A stretch of 64,000 bases of DNA from the NCBI RefSeq assembly GCF_004768785.1, contig NZ_SRMQ01000006.1:1-64000 (forward strand). Direction: 5' to 3'. The notes beneath the pieces were generated by a model. That model had not been told where the DNA came from. It searched no databases and was given only the letters and a program-made list of their open reading frames with translations. The position numbers and the translations under genes are program-made. Positions 23,681 through 31,971 of the stretch are shown here, piece after piece (position 1 is the stretch's first letter; every line of letters starts with the position of its first letter). The DNA is from Caproiciproducens galactitolivorans. GTDB lineage: Bacteria > Bacillota > Clostridia > Oscillospirales > Acutalibacteraceae.

Positions 23681-24883
23681 TTATTTTATAAATTCTTTTT
23701 CCGCTTCGGCAAAAGCCTGCTTGTAAACCGCGTCAAAGGGTGCGCCGTGCGCTTCGGCGGCTTTTTTCACATCCTCATATTCCGGCTTGTATTTTGTAAT
23801 CCCGCAGCCTTGGCTGACTTTTATCCGGATGGGGCCGTATGCGGTTTGAACGGTTCGGAAAGAGGATTTTAAGATTGTGCGGGAGCAGGGCGACATTCGC
23901 ACGCCCAGCGTCGTGGTGTGCAGAAGAATCAGCCGCATAAAACGTTCCTGCATATCCGGCTTGCACAGGCAGGTCAGAAGGACGGAAGGGCGGCCCTTTT
24001 TCATTTGAACCGGCGTTGTGAAAACGTCCAGCGCGCCGGCTTCAAACAGCCGGTCGGCCGCGAAAGCGATAGCCTCCGGCGTCATGTCGTCAAGATTGCA
24101 GCGAAGCTCCGCAATTTCGTCCGCGTAATCCTCTGTTTCCGACCAGAAGGCCCGTACGCAGTTTGCCGCTTCGAAGTCCTTTGTTCCCATGCCGCATCCG
24201 ATTTTGTCCACCCACATCGGGGGCATCGGACCGAAACGGGTGGCGAAGTGCCGCAGAAGCGCAGCGCCCGTTGGCGTGCAAAGCTCTCCGCGGATCTGGC
24301 CGCTATAAATGGGAACGCCCGTTAAAAGCCGGGCTGTTGCAGGGGCCGGAACGGGAAGCAGGCCGTGCGCACAGCGGACAAAACCGCTCCCTACGTGAAC
24401 CGGGGAAGCTGTGATTTCATCCGCACCCAGCAGATAAAACAGCAGGCAGCAGCCGACAACGTCGGCGACGGCGTCCAAAGTACCGACCTCATGGAAGTGG
24501 ATCTGTTCCAGAGTAACGCCGTGGACATGCGCTTCCGCTTCGCCGATTTTTCGGTAGACGGCCAGCGCGTCTTCCCGGACTTTTTCCGGCACCGGGAGCT
24601 GTGCAATCAGGGATTTTATGCTTTCATAGCTGTGTGCGTTTGTTTCCGCGCGGCAGGATTGTGCTGGTACTTCGTTTTCCTCCCACCCGTTTACGGTGAC
24701 AACCATATGGCTTCCGGAAATGCCGCATTTTACAGAGGGGACACAGCTTACCGTAACCCCCGGAAGCCCGAGGGTGTTCATCTGCTTTAAAAAGCCCTCC
24801 CGGTCGGGGAAAAGCTCCAGCAGGGCGGCCGTCAGCATATCCCCGGCGGCGCCCATATTGCATTCGATATAAAGCCGTTTCAT
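23681..24883 (-). CDS. larC: Nickel-pincer cofactor biosynthesis protein LarC
   Basis: 400 aa, continuous full-length LarC (N-terminal motif YIECNMGAAGDMLTAALLE). LarC inserts nickel into the thiolated pyridinium mononucleotide, using CTP, to finish the pincer cofactor of lactate racemase-type enzymes. In Lactobacillus plantarum LarC needs a ribosomal frameshift; here one frame spans both halves. It overlaps larB by 4 bp and is last in larE-larB-larC, facing a terminator. Confidence 0.92.
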   Translation of the reverse strand: MKRLYIECNMGAAGDMLTAALLELFPDREGFLKQMNTLGLPGVTVSCVPSVKCGISGSHMVVTVNGWEENEVPAQSCRAETNAHSYESIKSLIAQLPVPEKVREDALAVYRKIGEAEAHVHGVTLEQIHFHEVGTLDAVADVVGCCLLFYLLGADEITASPVHVGSGFVRCAHGLLPVPAPATARLLTGVPIYSGQIRGELCTPTGAALLRHFATRFGPMPPMWVDKIGCGMGTKDFEAANCVRAFWSETEDYADEIAELRCNLDDMTPEAIAFAADRLFEAGALDVFTTPVQMKKGRPSVLLTCLCKPDMQERFMRLILLHTTTLGVRMSPCSRTILKSSFRTVQTAYGPIRIKVSQGCGITKYKPEYEDVKKAAEAHGAPFDAVYKQAFAEAEKEFIK

Positions 24884-25638
24884 TCCTTGTCCCCCAAATG
24901 ATTAATCCTGCTGGCGAGAAAGCCCGCGCCGAAGCCATTGTCGATGTTTACGACGCTGACGCCGCTCGCGCAGGAGTTCAGCATGGAAAGCAGGGCGGAC
25001 ACACCGCCGAAATTCGCCCCGTAGCCGATGCTGGTCGGCACAGCGATCACAGGGCAGTCCGCAAGGCCGCCGATCACGCTTGCAAGCGCTCCTTCCATGC
25101 CCGCAACGGCGACGATCACGCGCGCTTTGAGAATCACGTCCAGCTTGGAAAGCAGGCGGTGAAGTCCAGCAACGCCTACATCGTACAGACGGGTGACCTT
25201 GTTCCCCAAAGCTTCCGCTGTACGGGCGGCTTCTTCCGCTACGGGAAGGTCGCTAGTTCCGGCGGATGCGACGACAATAATGCCGGAGGAGGTGATTTCC
25301 GCTTTGCGCCCTGCAATTCCGAGCCTGGATACCTCGTCGTAGTCCAGCGGGATTGCTTTTTCCACTATTTCTGCGGCTTCGGTGGAAAGCCGGGTAATTA
25401 GGATGGTCCCCACGCCGTTTTTTCGCATGGCGGACGCGATGCCCATAATCTGCTCCGGTGTTTTTCCGCTTCCGTAGATGACTTCGGGCACGCCCTGCCG
25501 CAGTTCGCGGTGCAGATCCACTTTCGCGTAGCCCAAATCTTCGTAAGGGCTTGTCCGAAGCTTTAAAACCGCCTTTTCGGGGGAAAGGGTTCCGTTCTTT
25601 ACCTCCTGAAGTAGTGCCAGCGTCTTTTTTGAGTCCAT
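24880..25638 (-). CDS. larB: Nickel-pincer cofactor biosynthesis protein LarB
   Basis: 252 aa. The C-terminal half is a PurE-like (AIR carboxylase) fold with SSGIIVVASAGTSDLPVAEEA and VAVAGMEGALASVIGGL. LarB carboxylates and hydrolyses nicotinic acid adenine dinucleotide to the pyridinium-3,5-dicarboxylate mononucleotide. Spacing to larE is 14 bp and the stop overlaps larC, so the three genes form one operon. Confidence 0.92.
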   Translation of the reverse strand: MDSKKTLALLQEVKNGTLSPEKAVLKLRTSPYEDLGYAKVDLHRELRQGVPEVIYGSGKTPEQIMGIASAMRKNGVGTILITRLSTEAAEIVEKAIPLDYDEVSRLGIAGRKAEITSSGIIVVASAGTSDLPVAEEAARTAEALGNKVTRLYDVGVAGLHRLLSKLDVILKARVIVAVAGMEGALASVIGGLADCPVIAVPTSIGYGANFGGVSALLSMLNSCASGVSVVNIDNGFGAGFLASRINHLGDKE

Positions 25639-25652
25639 TTTTGTCCTTCCTT

Positions 25653-26399
25653 TCAGCCCCGCGGTGTTAAGTCCAGCAGTACTCCGTCGAACCAGCGGGA
25701 AAGCTCCTTTGTGAGTTCATCCTTCTTCGAAAGCGCCATGGAAAACTGGCTTTCGGGAAGCTGGAGCTTTGCGGCGCCGTGGAAATAGCGCACGCGGAAG
25801 TTAGTGAACCCCATGGAAAACAGGGCCGTCTCAGCCTGTTCTGCTTTTTTCAGCAACTCCGGGGTAATTTCGGTCCCGGTGGGAATACGCGTCGCCAGGC
25901 AGGCGTAAGCCGGTTTATCGTGCGTAAAAAGCCCGGCTTCTTTGGAAAACCGCCGGATTTCGGGTTTTGTCAGGCCGCATTCGCGCAGGGGCGAGCGGAC
26001 GCCCAGTTCCTTTAAAGCCCGCATGCCGGGACGGTCGTCCGCAAGGTCGGAGGCGTTTGAGCCGTCGATCAACAGCGAGTAGCCGTCTTTTTGTGCTAGC
26101 TCTCGAAGCCGGGTGAACAAAGCTGTTTTGCAATAATAACAGCGAAGCGGGCCGTTTGCCGCAACCTGCGTGTCTTTTAGCACGTCAATTTCCGCAACGG
26201 TAAACGGAACGCCAAGTTCATCGGCCAGCCGCTTCGCGTCGTCCAGTTCAAACTGCGGCTGGAAAGCGGAGTAAATGAAATATGCGTGAATATCACAGCC
26301 GTAATACTTTGCGGCATACAGCAGATAAGAAGAATCGGTGCCGCCGGAAAAGGCGAGGGCGGCGCTTGGATTTTCAGCAAAAAATGTTTTTAGATTCAT
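25653..26399 (-). CDS. larE: ATP-dependent sulfur transferase LarE
   Basis: 248 aa PP-loop enzyme with ATP motif FSGGTDSS (residues 18-24). It adenylates and thiolates the pyridinium intermediate made by LarB. Cysteines visible are Cys87 and Cys90 (RCYYCK) and Cys167 (YACLATRIP). The last sits where the sacrificial sulfur-donor cysteine is expected. Whether this version is sacrificial or iron-sulfur dependent cannot be settled by eye. First gene of the operon, with a near-consensus promoter about 100 bp upstream. larA itself is not in the window. Confidence 0.92.
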   Translation of the reverse strand: MNLKTFFAENPSAALAFSGGTDSSYLLYAAKYYGCDIHAYFIYSAFQPQFELDDAKRLADELGVPFTVAEIDVLKDTQVAANGPLRCYYCKTALFTRLRELAQKDGYSLLIDGSNASDLADDRPGMRALKELGVRSPLRECGLTKPEIRRFSKEAGLFTHDKPAYACLATRIPTGTEITPELLKKAEQAETALFSMGFTNFRVRYFHGAAKLQLPESQFSMALSKKDELTKELSRWFDGVLLDLTPRG

Positions 26400-26498
26400 T
26401 TTAACTCCTCGTGCATATCTGTGTTAAAACCGGATTGCTTAGGGATATGCGTCTATTTGGCGGTATGCACGGTTTCAGCCATGCGTTTCTATCTGAAC

Positions 26499-26527
26499 AT
26501 TTTACCTTTGGACAGTAGGTTTGTCAA
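26499..26527 (-). promoter_or_regulatory. Promoter of larEBC
   Basis: On the minus strand TTGACA (26522-26527), 17 bp, TAAAAT (26499-26504). The start should be near 26492, leaving a leader of about 93 nt before larE. I could not identify a riboswitch or a nickel-regulator site in that leader. Confidence 0.75.
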
Positions 26528-26549
26528 TTGAAACAGCGGGGGATTTTCG

Positions 26550-26578
26550 TTGACGAACAATCCATTTAATGCTATGAT
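26550..26578 (+). promoter_or_regulatory. Promoter of the DUF3842 gene
   Basis: TTGACG (26550-26555), 17 bp, TATGAT (26573-26578). Predicted start about 26585, 34 nt before the ATG. It is divergent from the lar promoter. Confidence 0.7.
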
Positions 26579-26618
26579 AATTAAGGATTTTATACGGTGT
26601 ATTTTTTGGAGGAAAAGA

Positions 26619-27029
26619 ATGAGAGTGGTTGTAATCGACGGTCAGGGCGGCGGGATGGGCCGAAGTTTGGTGGAAAAGCTGAAGGCGGAAATTCCAAGCG
26701 TTAAGGTGATTGCGGTCGGAACCAATTCTCTTGCCACCTCTGCAATGCTGAAAGCGGGTGCGGACGCTGGCGCGACCGGGGAAAACGCGGTGATTTTCAA
26801 TTGTTCCCACGCCGATATTATTACCGGCCCGATCGGCATTCTTCTGGCAAATGCCATGCTGGGCGAAATATCCCCGAAAATGGCGTGCGCCGTTTCCGCA
26901 AGCATGGCGCAGAAGGTGTTGGTTCCGGTTTCCACCTGCCGTGTGCATATTGCCGGAACGGAGGATAGGCCCATGGCGAAATACATAGAGCAGACGGTTG
27001 AAATGATCAAAAAACTGATCAGCCAGTAA
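26619..27029 (+). CDS. DUF3842 family protein
   Basis: 136 aa. The N-terminus has a glycine-rich nucleotide-binding-like turn (VVIDGQGGGMGRSLVEKL), followed by GTNSLATSAMLKAGADAGATGEN and a conserved late SASMAQKVLVPVSTCRVHIAGT. The family is common in Clostridia and has no known function that I can name. ATG 26619 follows TTGGAGG; earlier in-frame codons overlap the promoter. Its divergent position to larEBC may be coincidental. Confidence 0.8.
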   Translation: MRVVVIDGQGGGMGRSLVEKLKAEIPSVKVIAVGTNSLATSAMLKAGADAGATGENAVIFNCSHADIITGPIGILLANAMLGEISPKMACAVSASMAQKVLVPVSTCRVHIAGTEDRPMAKYIEQTVEMIKKLISQ

Positions 27030-27117
27030 TGAATCTTTGATACGCAGATGAAAGCCGGTGGGCGAAGCGGTTCTTCAGGAGCATGGCTGTGTTTCCACTC
27101 CTTTTATGATTGCTGTG

Positions 27118-27145
27118 TTGACTTCTCAAAGGATTGTGTTATAAT
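27118..27145 (+). promoter_or_regulatory. Promoter of tRNA-Arg
   Basis: TTGACT (27118-27123), 16 bp, TATAAT (27140-27145), about 16 bp before the mature tRNA 5' end. Confidence 0.7.
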
Positions 27146-27160
27146 AGTAAAGCTAAATAT

Positions 27161-27237
27161 CCGCCCGTGGCGAAGCTGGATATCGCAGCAGATTCCGATT
27201 CTGAAGGCCGGGGGTTCGAATCCCTCCGGGCGGGCCA
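27161..27237 (+). tRNA. tRNA-Arg (anticodon CCG)
   Basis: The 7-bp acceptor stem CCGCCCG (27161-27167) pairs with CGGGCGG (27227-27233), with discriminator G and an encoded CCA. The D-stem is GCG/CGC. The anticodon loop TTCCGAT has anticodon CCG and reads codon CGG. The T-arm is GGGGG-TTCGAAT-CCCTC with one G-T pair. The outermost pair of the anticodon stem is a G/A mismatch, leaving four good pairs. Confidence 0.9.
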
Positions 27238-27273
27238 AAAACAGGATGTGGCTTTTGCCCCGTCCTGTTTTTT
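27238..27273 (+). terminator. Terminator of tRNA-Arg
   Basis: AACAGGA pairs with TCCTGTT across a loop of about 16 nt, followed by T6 immediately downstream of the tRNA CCA. Confidence 0.75.
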
Positions 27274-27386
27274 AGTTCGAGCCGACAGGGTGAGAACCCC
27301 CTGGCGCAAGTTTTGGGAAGCACTTTCTTGTTTTTTCTGAATTTATTGGAGGTACTCGCGGAACGCGGGCTGGGGATTGCACCGCC

Positions 27387-27408
27387 TTCGAATCCCTCCG
27401 GCAGACCA
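27387..27408 (+). repeat. Isolated tRNA 3'-end-like fragment
   Basis: TTCGAATCCCTCCGG (27387-27401) repeats the T-loop and 3' T-arm of the tRNA-Arg gene (27215-27229) exactly and is followed by CAGACCA, a CCA-like end. The upstream bases do not fold into the rest of a tRNA, and no matching 5' acceptor strand CTGCCGG is present. It could be a decayed tandem tRNA or an attachment-site scar. Confidence 0.5.
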
Positions 27409-27414
27409 AATGCT

Positions 27415-27459
27415 AAACCCGCATGAACGCTGATTTTTTTCAGTATTCATGCGGGTTTT
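27415..27459 (+). terminator. Terminator-like hairpin after the tRNA region
   Basis: AAACCCGCATGAA (27415-27427) pairs with TTCATGCGGGTTT (27446-27458) across an 18-nt loop, followed by a short T-run. It would end read-through from the tRNA locus. Confidence 0.75.
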
Positions 27460-27700
27460 CCACGTTTTCAGAGTGTTTTATATCGGACTATTATATTGCT
27501 TAAAACACAAAAATACAGTAAAAAATGCAACACGAAATGCCCGCATTCATGGCCGGGAGGGTGGGCAAAAATCCTACCGTTAGTCAGTAATCATAGGTGG
27601 CTTCTTCGACGGTTGCAATTGCGAACTTTTTGCAAAAAACATGAAAATATGTTATAATTAATTTATAGAAATATAAGTGAATGCAGGAAGGAGCAATTGT
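27460..27700 (+). promoter_or_regulatory. Gene-free stretch with promoter of the glycosyltransferase-like gene
   Basis: TTGCAA (27630-27635), 17 bp, TATAAT (27653-27658). The start is predicted near 27665, giving a leader of about 36 nt. The preceding 170 bp are AT-rich and show nothing else I can name. Confidence 0.6.
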
Positions 27701-28948
27701 TTGAATACGAAAAGAATCAAAATAGGTGTCGGTTTTGCAACGGGGCGCAGGCACTTTCAAAAGGTGCTGAAAACCTATATTTATAACTGGCACGAGGAAT
27801 GCGGACTGGCCCAGAATGAAAGCATGGAAATTCATCCGATCGTCGCATACGACCTGCGTTTTGCAAACGCGAAGAAAACAGACTTTACAAATATCCAAAA
27901 CGAATTAAGAGATTTAGTTGGCGATATTTATTTTGCGGACGCCGAGTTTATCAAAAAAGAAACCGATGAAATGATTCGCAGGGGCATACTAAGCGAAAAG
28001 GAGGTTCATTTGCTGTTTGGGAGCGGGTATGCCGGGAAACGCAACGCGGTGCTTTACACCGCATTGAAAAAAGGAATGGACTACCTTCTTTTCCTGGATG
28101 ACGACGAATATCCCATTGCGGTGACCAATACGCGTTCCACCGCGGTATGGGGCGGTCAGCACGTGCTGAAAACGCATTTGGAATACATAAAAGACGCGGA
28201 TATTACCAATGGGTACCACTGCGGATACATTTCCCCCATTCCGCAGATTGCATTTAATGATACGTTGAAAAAAGAAGATTTCAAGCAATTCATTGAGGCG
28301 CTGAGCAATGATATTATTCGCTGGGACACCATTCATTCCCTTATGAAAAACGGCGGGGTAACCTATGCCGACCCCGGAATCATAACGGCGGATCGGGCAC
28401 AGGAGGTGCCGGAAACCAACTGCACGAAGTTTATTTCCGGCAGCAATCTTTGCATTCGCCTGACCGGGCAAAAACAGATTTACCCGTTTTACAACCCGCC
28501 GGGCGCGCGGGGGGAAGATACCTTTTTGAGCACATGTCTGACAGGCAGCAAGGTTCTTCGCGTTCCCTGCTACACCTTCCACGACGGTTTTTCAACTTAT
28601 AAGCATTTAATGGATGGCGTACTGCCGATCAAGTTAAAACCAATCCTTCCGGATTCCGGGAAAGTGATCGACCGGTTTTACAACTGCTGCGTCGGCTGGG
28701 TTCGATACAAGCCCCTGTTGCTGTATATTACACAGAGGGAGGATTACGGGAGGCGGATCACGGAGATGCGCTCCGCGCTTGGCGAAACGCTCCCGAAGGT
28801 GAGCAAATATTTCGGAAAGGACGACTTTGTGAAAATCCGGAAGGAACTGGACCGGTATGACGCAAACGTCCGGAAGCATTACGATCAGTTCCAGAAGACG
28901 AAAGAGGTCTGGGAAAGGGTTCTGGAGGATCTTCGATGCGAGGCTTAG
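27701..28948 (+). CDS. Putative GT-A type glycosyltransferase
   Basis: 415 aa. The N-terminal half contains FLDDDEYP, a DxD-type motif of GT-A glycosyltransferases, after AGKRNAVLYTALKKGMDYLL. Later ISGSNLCIRL and GEDTFLSTCL resemble acceptor-side motifs of family-2-like enzymes. No membrane segment or signal peptide is visible, so it is likely cytoplasmic. It starts at TTG 27701 with the ribosome site AGGAAGGAG about 7 nt upstream; the earlier in-frame GTG 27677 lacks one. It stands alone with its own promoter. Substrate unknown. The family assignment rests on the motifs only. Confidence 0.6.
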   Translation: MNTKRIKIGVGFATGRRHFQKVLKTYIYNWHEECGLAQNESMEIHPIVAYDLRFANAKKTDFTNIQNELRDLVGDIYFADAEFIKKETDEMIRRGILSEKEVHLLFGSGYAGKRNAVLYTALKKGMDYLLFLDDDEYPIAVTNTRSTAVWGGQHVLKTHLEYIKDADITNGYHCGYISPIPQIAFNDTLKKEDFKQFIEALSNDIIRWDTIHSLMKNGGVTYADPGIITADRAQEVPETNCTKFISGSNLCIRLTGQKQIYPFYNPPGARGEDTFLSTCLTGSKVLRVPCYTFHDGFSTYKHLMDGVLPIKLKPILPDSGKVIDRFYNCCVGWVRYKPLLLYITQREDYGRRITEMRSALGETLPKVSKYFGKDDFVKIRKELDRYDANVRKHYDQFQKTKEVWERVLEDLRCEA

Positions 28949-29139
28949 ATTGGTCCGGAGTTGGAATGACCATCTGGCGGAATCCTGCCTGAATTGCAAG
29001 GCGCTGTTCCATGGCTGGTGGAAAAGATCCCCTCGTGCTGTCCCGGGCGGTGCTTTCTTTTTTATACAATAGAAATCGGACGAATTCCCGGGAACTTTGG
29101 GAGATTAAGCGTTATTATCATGAATTTTTGTAAATACCA

Positions 29140-29168
29140 TGGACTTTAATCTGCTGCCGGAGTATAAT
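29140..29168 (+). promoter_or_regulatory. Promoter of the TrkA pair
   Basis: TGGACT (29140-29145), 17 bp, TATAAT (29163-29168). Predicted start near 29175, 36 nt before the GTG start. The 190 bp before it, back to 28949, show no other feature. Confidence 0.6.
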
Positions 29169-29210
29169 GGCTGATTATAGACAATTCGTATGCAGCAAAG
29201 GAGCGATATT

Positions 29211-29834
29211 GTGAATGTTCTTGTTGTAGGATGCGGAAGGCTGGGAACACGTCTGGCAGAGATTTTGGATGAGCATGGACACGACGTTGCCGTGGTGGAT
29301 TCCAATCCTGACGCATTCCGGAACTTAAGTGAAGATTTCAGCGGGCTAACAATCACCGGCATGCCGATGGATATGCAGGTGCTGCAGAACGCGGGAGTGC
29401 AAAATTGCGACGCAGTAGCGGTTGTCACACCGGACGATAATCTGAACATAACCGTGTCACAGATTGTCCGCGAATTTTTCGGTGTGAAAAATGTGGTCGC
29501 GCGGATTTCCGACCCGGCGCGCGAAAATGTATTCAAGCGGTTCGGGCTGAAAACCGTCTGTCCCACAAAGCTGGCGGGTGACGCGATGTTTACCGCGCTG
29601 ACACAGCCCTTAAGCCCCAAAAATCTATCGTTTGAAACGGCAACGGTTACCTTTCACTGCCGTGCCGTAGATAAAGCGCATGACGGTGCGGTTGTGGAGT
29701 CTGTGCCGATGGACGGGGGAGAAACCATCTTTGGCGTGTTGCGCACGAGTGGGGAGATGGAGCTTTACACGGTTGGAAAGAGTATGATGCTTGCTGAGGG
29801 CGATCAGGTCATTTTCGCTAAGGTAGTGGATTGA
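29211..29834 (+). CDS. Potassium channel/transporter RCK-domain protein (TrkA/KtrA family)
   Basis: 207 aa. Rossmann-fold RCK_N domain with nucleotide motif VVGCGRLGTRLAEILDEHGHDVAVVD, then an RCK_C-like domain ending in a ligand-binding region (LAEGDQVIFAKV). It should bind NAD(H) or ATP and gate a TrkH-type K+ channel. It starts at GTG 29211, 7 nt after AGGAG; the ATG at 29190 lacks a site. Together with the next gene it is convergent with trkH. Confidence 0.87.
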   Translation: MNVLVVGCGRLGTRLAEILDEHGHDVAVVDSNPDAFRNLSEDFSGLTITGMPMDMQVLQNAGVQNCDAVAVVTPDDNLNITVSQIVREFFGVKNVVARISDPARENVFKRFGLKTVCPTKLAGDAMFTALTQPLSPKNLSFETATVTFHCRAVDKAHDGAVVESVPMDGGETIFGVLRTSGEMELYTVGKSMMLAEGDQVIFAKVVD

Positions 29835-29851
29835 ATTAGGGTGAGGAAATT

Positions 29852-30514
29852 ATGAAGATTATAATTGTAGGCGGAGGAAAGCTTGGCCATCAAATAGCCG
29901 GCAATATGTTGGATAGAAAATATACCGTTAAACTAATTGAAAAGGACAAGGCGAAATGTATGCGCCTTGCGAATGAACTGGACGCAGAGGTAATCTGCGG
30001 CGACGGCACCGAAATTGAAGCGCTAGACGCCGCCGGAACCAGAAACGCGGACTGCTTTATCGCGGTGACGGGCAGCGATCAGGATAATCTGGTGGCTTCC
30101 CAGCTTGCGCGAATCGAATTCAAAGCGAAAAAGGTCATTGCAAGGGCAAACGACCCACGTAATCTGGAGGCGCTCCGAACGCTGGGTACGAGCATCGTCG
30201 TAAGCAGTACGGAAATAATTACCAGTTTAATCGAGCAGGAGGTAAATGTGTCGGGGATGCATCTGCTTGCAACGCTGAATAAGGGGAAAGCCAGCATTTG
30301 CTCCATTACGCTTTCAGACAACACCTCTCTAAACGGTACAGCGCTGAAGGATATAATACTGCCAGAGGGGTCGCTGATCGTTTCCATTGTGCGGGGGGAA
30401 GACACGATGATTCCGAATGGTTTGACGAAAATCCGCGCCGGGGACGAAATTGTCGCCGTCTGCATGGGCGACAGCCAGAAAGAGCTCATGAAGATTCTGG
30501 GAGCCACGGCTTAG
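29852..30514 (+). CDS. TrkA-family K+ uptake regulator (RCK_N and RCK_C)
   Basis: 220 aa. RCK_N motif VGGGKLGHQIAGNMLDRKYTVKLIEKD, then FIAVTGSDQDNLVASQLA, then a C-terminal TrkA_C domain ending near IRAGDEIVAVCM. It follows the first RCK gene by 17 bp, so two distinct RCK proteins are co-expressed. They may form a hetero-octameric ring, or serve different channels. A terminator follows, shared with trkH. Confidence 0.9.
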   Translation: MKIIIVGGGKLGHQIAGNMLDRKYTVKLIEKDKAKCMRLANELDAEVICGDGTEIEALDAAGTRNADCFIAVTGSDQDNLVASQLARIEFKAKKVIARANDPRNLEALRTLGTSIVVSSTEIITSLIEQEVNVSGMHLLATLNKGKASICSITLSDNTSLNGTALKDIILPEGSLIVSIVRGEDTMIPNGLTKIRAGDEIVAVCMGDSQKELMKILGATA

Positions 30515-30522
30515 AAGAAAGC

Positions 30523-30557
30523 AAAAAAATCCCACCGTTTTGCGGTGGGATTTTGTA
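30523..30557. terminator. Bidirectional terminator between trkA and trkH
   Basis: AAATCCCACCG pairs with CGGTGGGATTT across TTTTG. A6 before the stem and T4 after it serve both directions. Confidence 0.85.
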
Positions 30558-30573
30558 TATTTAATTGTAGGGA

Positions 30574-31959
30574 TTAACCAACGATCACTTTGCCTTCCGG
30601 AAGGATGGAGCCGTTCGCATGATGCCCCTTCTGTAGTGTCAGTGCAAGTCCGAGCGAAACGGGACCGACGCGCCCAACGTACATTGTAAACGTTACGGCA
30701 AGCTTCGAAACCCAGCTTAGCGTTTGCGTAACACCCGCAGTAAGCCCAACCGTACCGAATCCGGAGGTTGCTTCGAACAGGGCGTCGATGCCGCTGATAT
30801 CCTGATCGGCAGACAGAATGATCCCGGTGGTAATCAGGACGAGCAATGCCGCGCTGAAAACAATCGCAAGCGAACGGTAAACCGTAAGCTTGTCCAGCCT
30901 TCTTTTTAAAATCGTCGCTTCCTCGTTCCCTTTCATCACGCTGACGACAGTTGCCAGAAGAACCACAAAGGTGGTGGTTTTAATGCCGCCGCCGGTTCCG
31001 GCAGGGGAAGCGCCGATAAACATCAGGATTACCGTGAGGATTTTTGTAAAATCATGCTCTTTGGCGATGTCAACAGTACAGAAGCCGGCTGTGCGCGGGC
31101 TGACCGACTGGAACAGCGAAGCGTTCAGCTTCGTGCCGAAATCCATGCCTTTTAGAGTGTTGTTATTTTCGCATAAGAAAAATAGCACGGCGCCTAGAAC
31201 AATCAGAAAGGCGCTCATGCTTAAAGCAATAGTGGAATGGAAATTCAGGTGTTCCGGCTTTTTTTTATGTATTCTTTTTAATATACGGGAGTAATAAATA
31301 TCGGCTACGACAATGAACCCAATCCCGCCGATTATGATCAGCGCTTCCACCGTTAGGCAGATCAGCGGGTCGCTCACATAGGGAATCAGGCTGCCATCCT
31401 TCATGACGAATCCGAGAATATCGAAGCCCGCGTTGCAGTAGGCGGAAACAGAAGTGAATACGGCGATCCATATTCCCTTGGAACCGAACTGCGGTACAAA
31501 TCGCAACATCATCAGGAGTGAGCCAGCCGATTCGCAAAGGAAGGTGAAAATCAGGATCATTTTCACCAGATGAGTAATATTGATTGTGTCCCCGCTTGTA
31601 TTCTCCGTCGCAAGCTGCAGATCGCGCAGGCCGAGCTTCCGATGCAGCAAAAGCGAAAAACCGGTGGTCAGCGTAATGACCCCCAGGCCACCGATCTGGA
31701 TCAGCAAAAGGATAATCACCTGACCCAGCAGGTTCCAGTGAGTCCAGGTGTCGAAGGCGATCAGCCCCGTGACGCAGGTTGCGGAGGTTGCCGTAAACAA
31801 CGCGTCTACAAACGATGTGGGCAGTCCGCTTCTTGATACGGCGGGCAGGGTAAGCAAAAATGCGCCCGCCAGAATTACAACGGCGAAGCTGACGACAATC
31901 AGCCTAACCGGCGGAACATTTTTCAACCGCCTTTTTACCCGGAACGCTTCTTCTCCCAT
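30574..31959 (-). CDS. trkH: TrkH-family potassium transporter
   Basis: 461 aa, with about ten hydrophobic segments arranged as four M1-P-M2 repeats. Filter-like loops are visible in TSATCVTGL near the N-terminus, SAYCNAGFDILG, SVSPRTAGFCTV and EATSGFGTVGLTAG. It should import K+ under control of the two RCK proteins across the terminator. It begins 12 bp after the queT stop with GAGGTG as ribosome site and shows no promoter of its own. It therefore appears to be the second gene of a unit headed by a preQ1 riboswitch. Confidence 0.92.
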   Translation of the reverse strand: MGEEAFRVKRRLKNVPPVRLIVVSFAVVILAGAFLLTLPAVSRSGLPTSFVDALFTATSATCVTGLIAFDTWTHWNLLGQVIILLLIQIGGLGVITLTTGFSLLLHRKLGLRDLQLATENTSGDTINITHLVKMILIFTFLCESAGSLLMMLRFVPQFGSKGIWIAVFTSVSAYCNAGFDILGFVMKDGSLIPYVSDPLICLTVEALIIIGGIGFIVVADIYYSRILKRIHKKKPEHLNFHSTIALSMSAFLIVLGAVLFFLCENNNTLKGMDFGTKLNASLFQSVSPRTAGFCTVDIAKEHDFTKILTVILMFIGASPAGTGGGIKTTTFVVLLATVVSVMKGNEEATILKRRLDKLTVYRSLAIVFSAALLVLITTGIILSADQDISGIDALFEATSGFGTVGLTAGVTQTLSWVSKLAVTFTMYVGRVGPVSLGLALTLQKGHHANGSILPEGKVIVG

Positions 31960-31971
31960 AAAAGAAACACC

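Noticed and set aside
26400-26492. A nickel or cobalt riboswitch in the larE leader
   Set aside because: I could not find the conserved stems or bases of a NiCo-type aptamer by eye; a covariance search would decide.
27340-27410. A second complete tRNA gene after tRNA-Arg
   Set aside because: Only the T-arm and CCA-like end are recognisable; no 5' acceptor strand, D-arm or anticodon arm can be folded.
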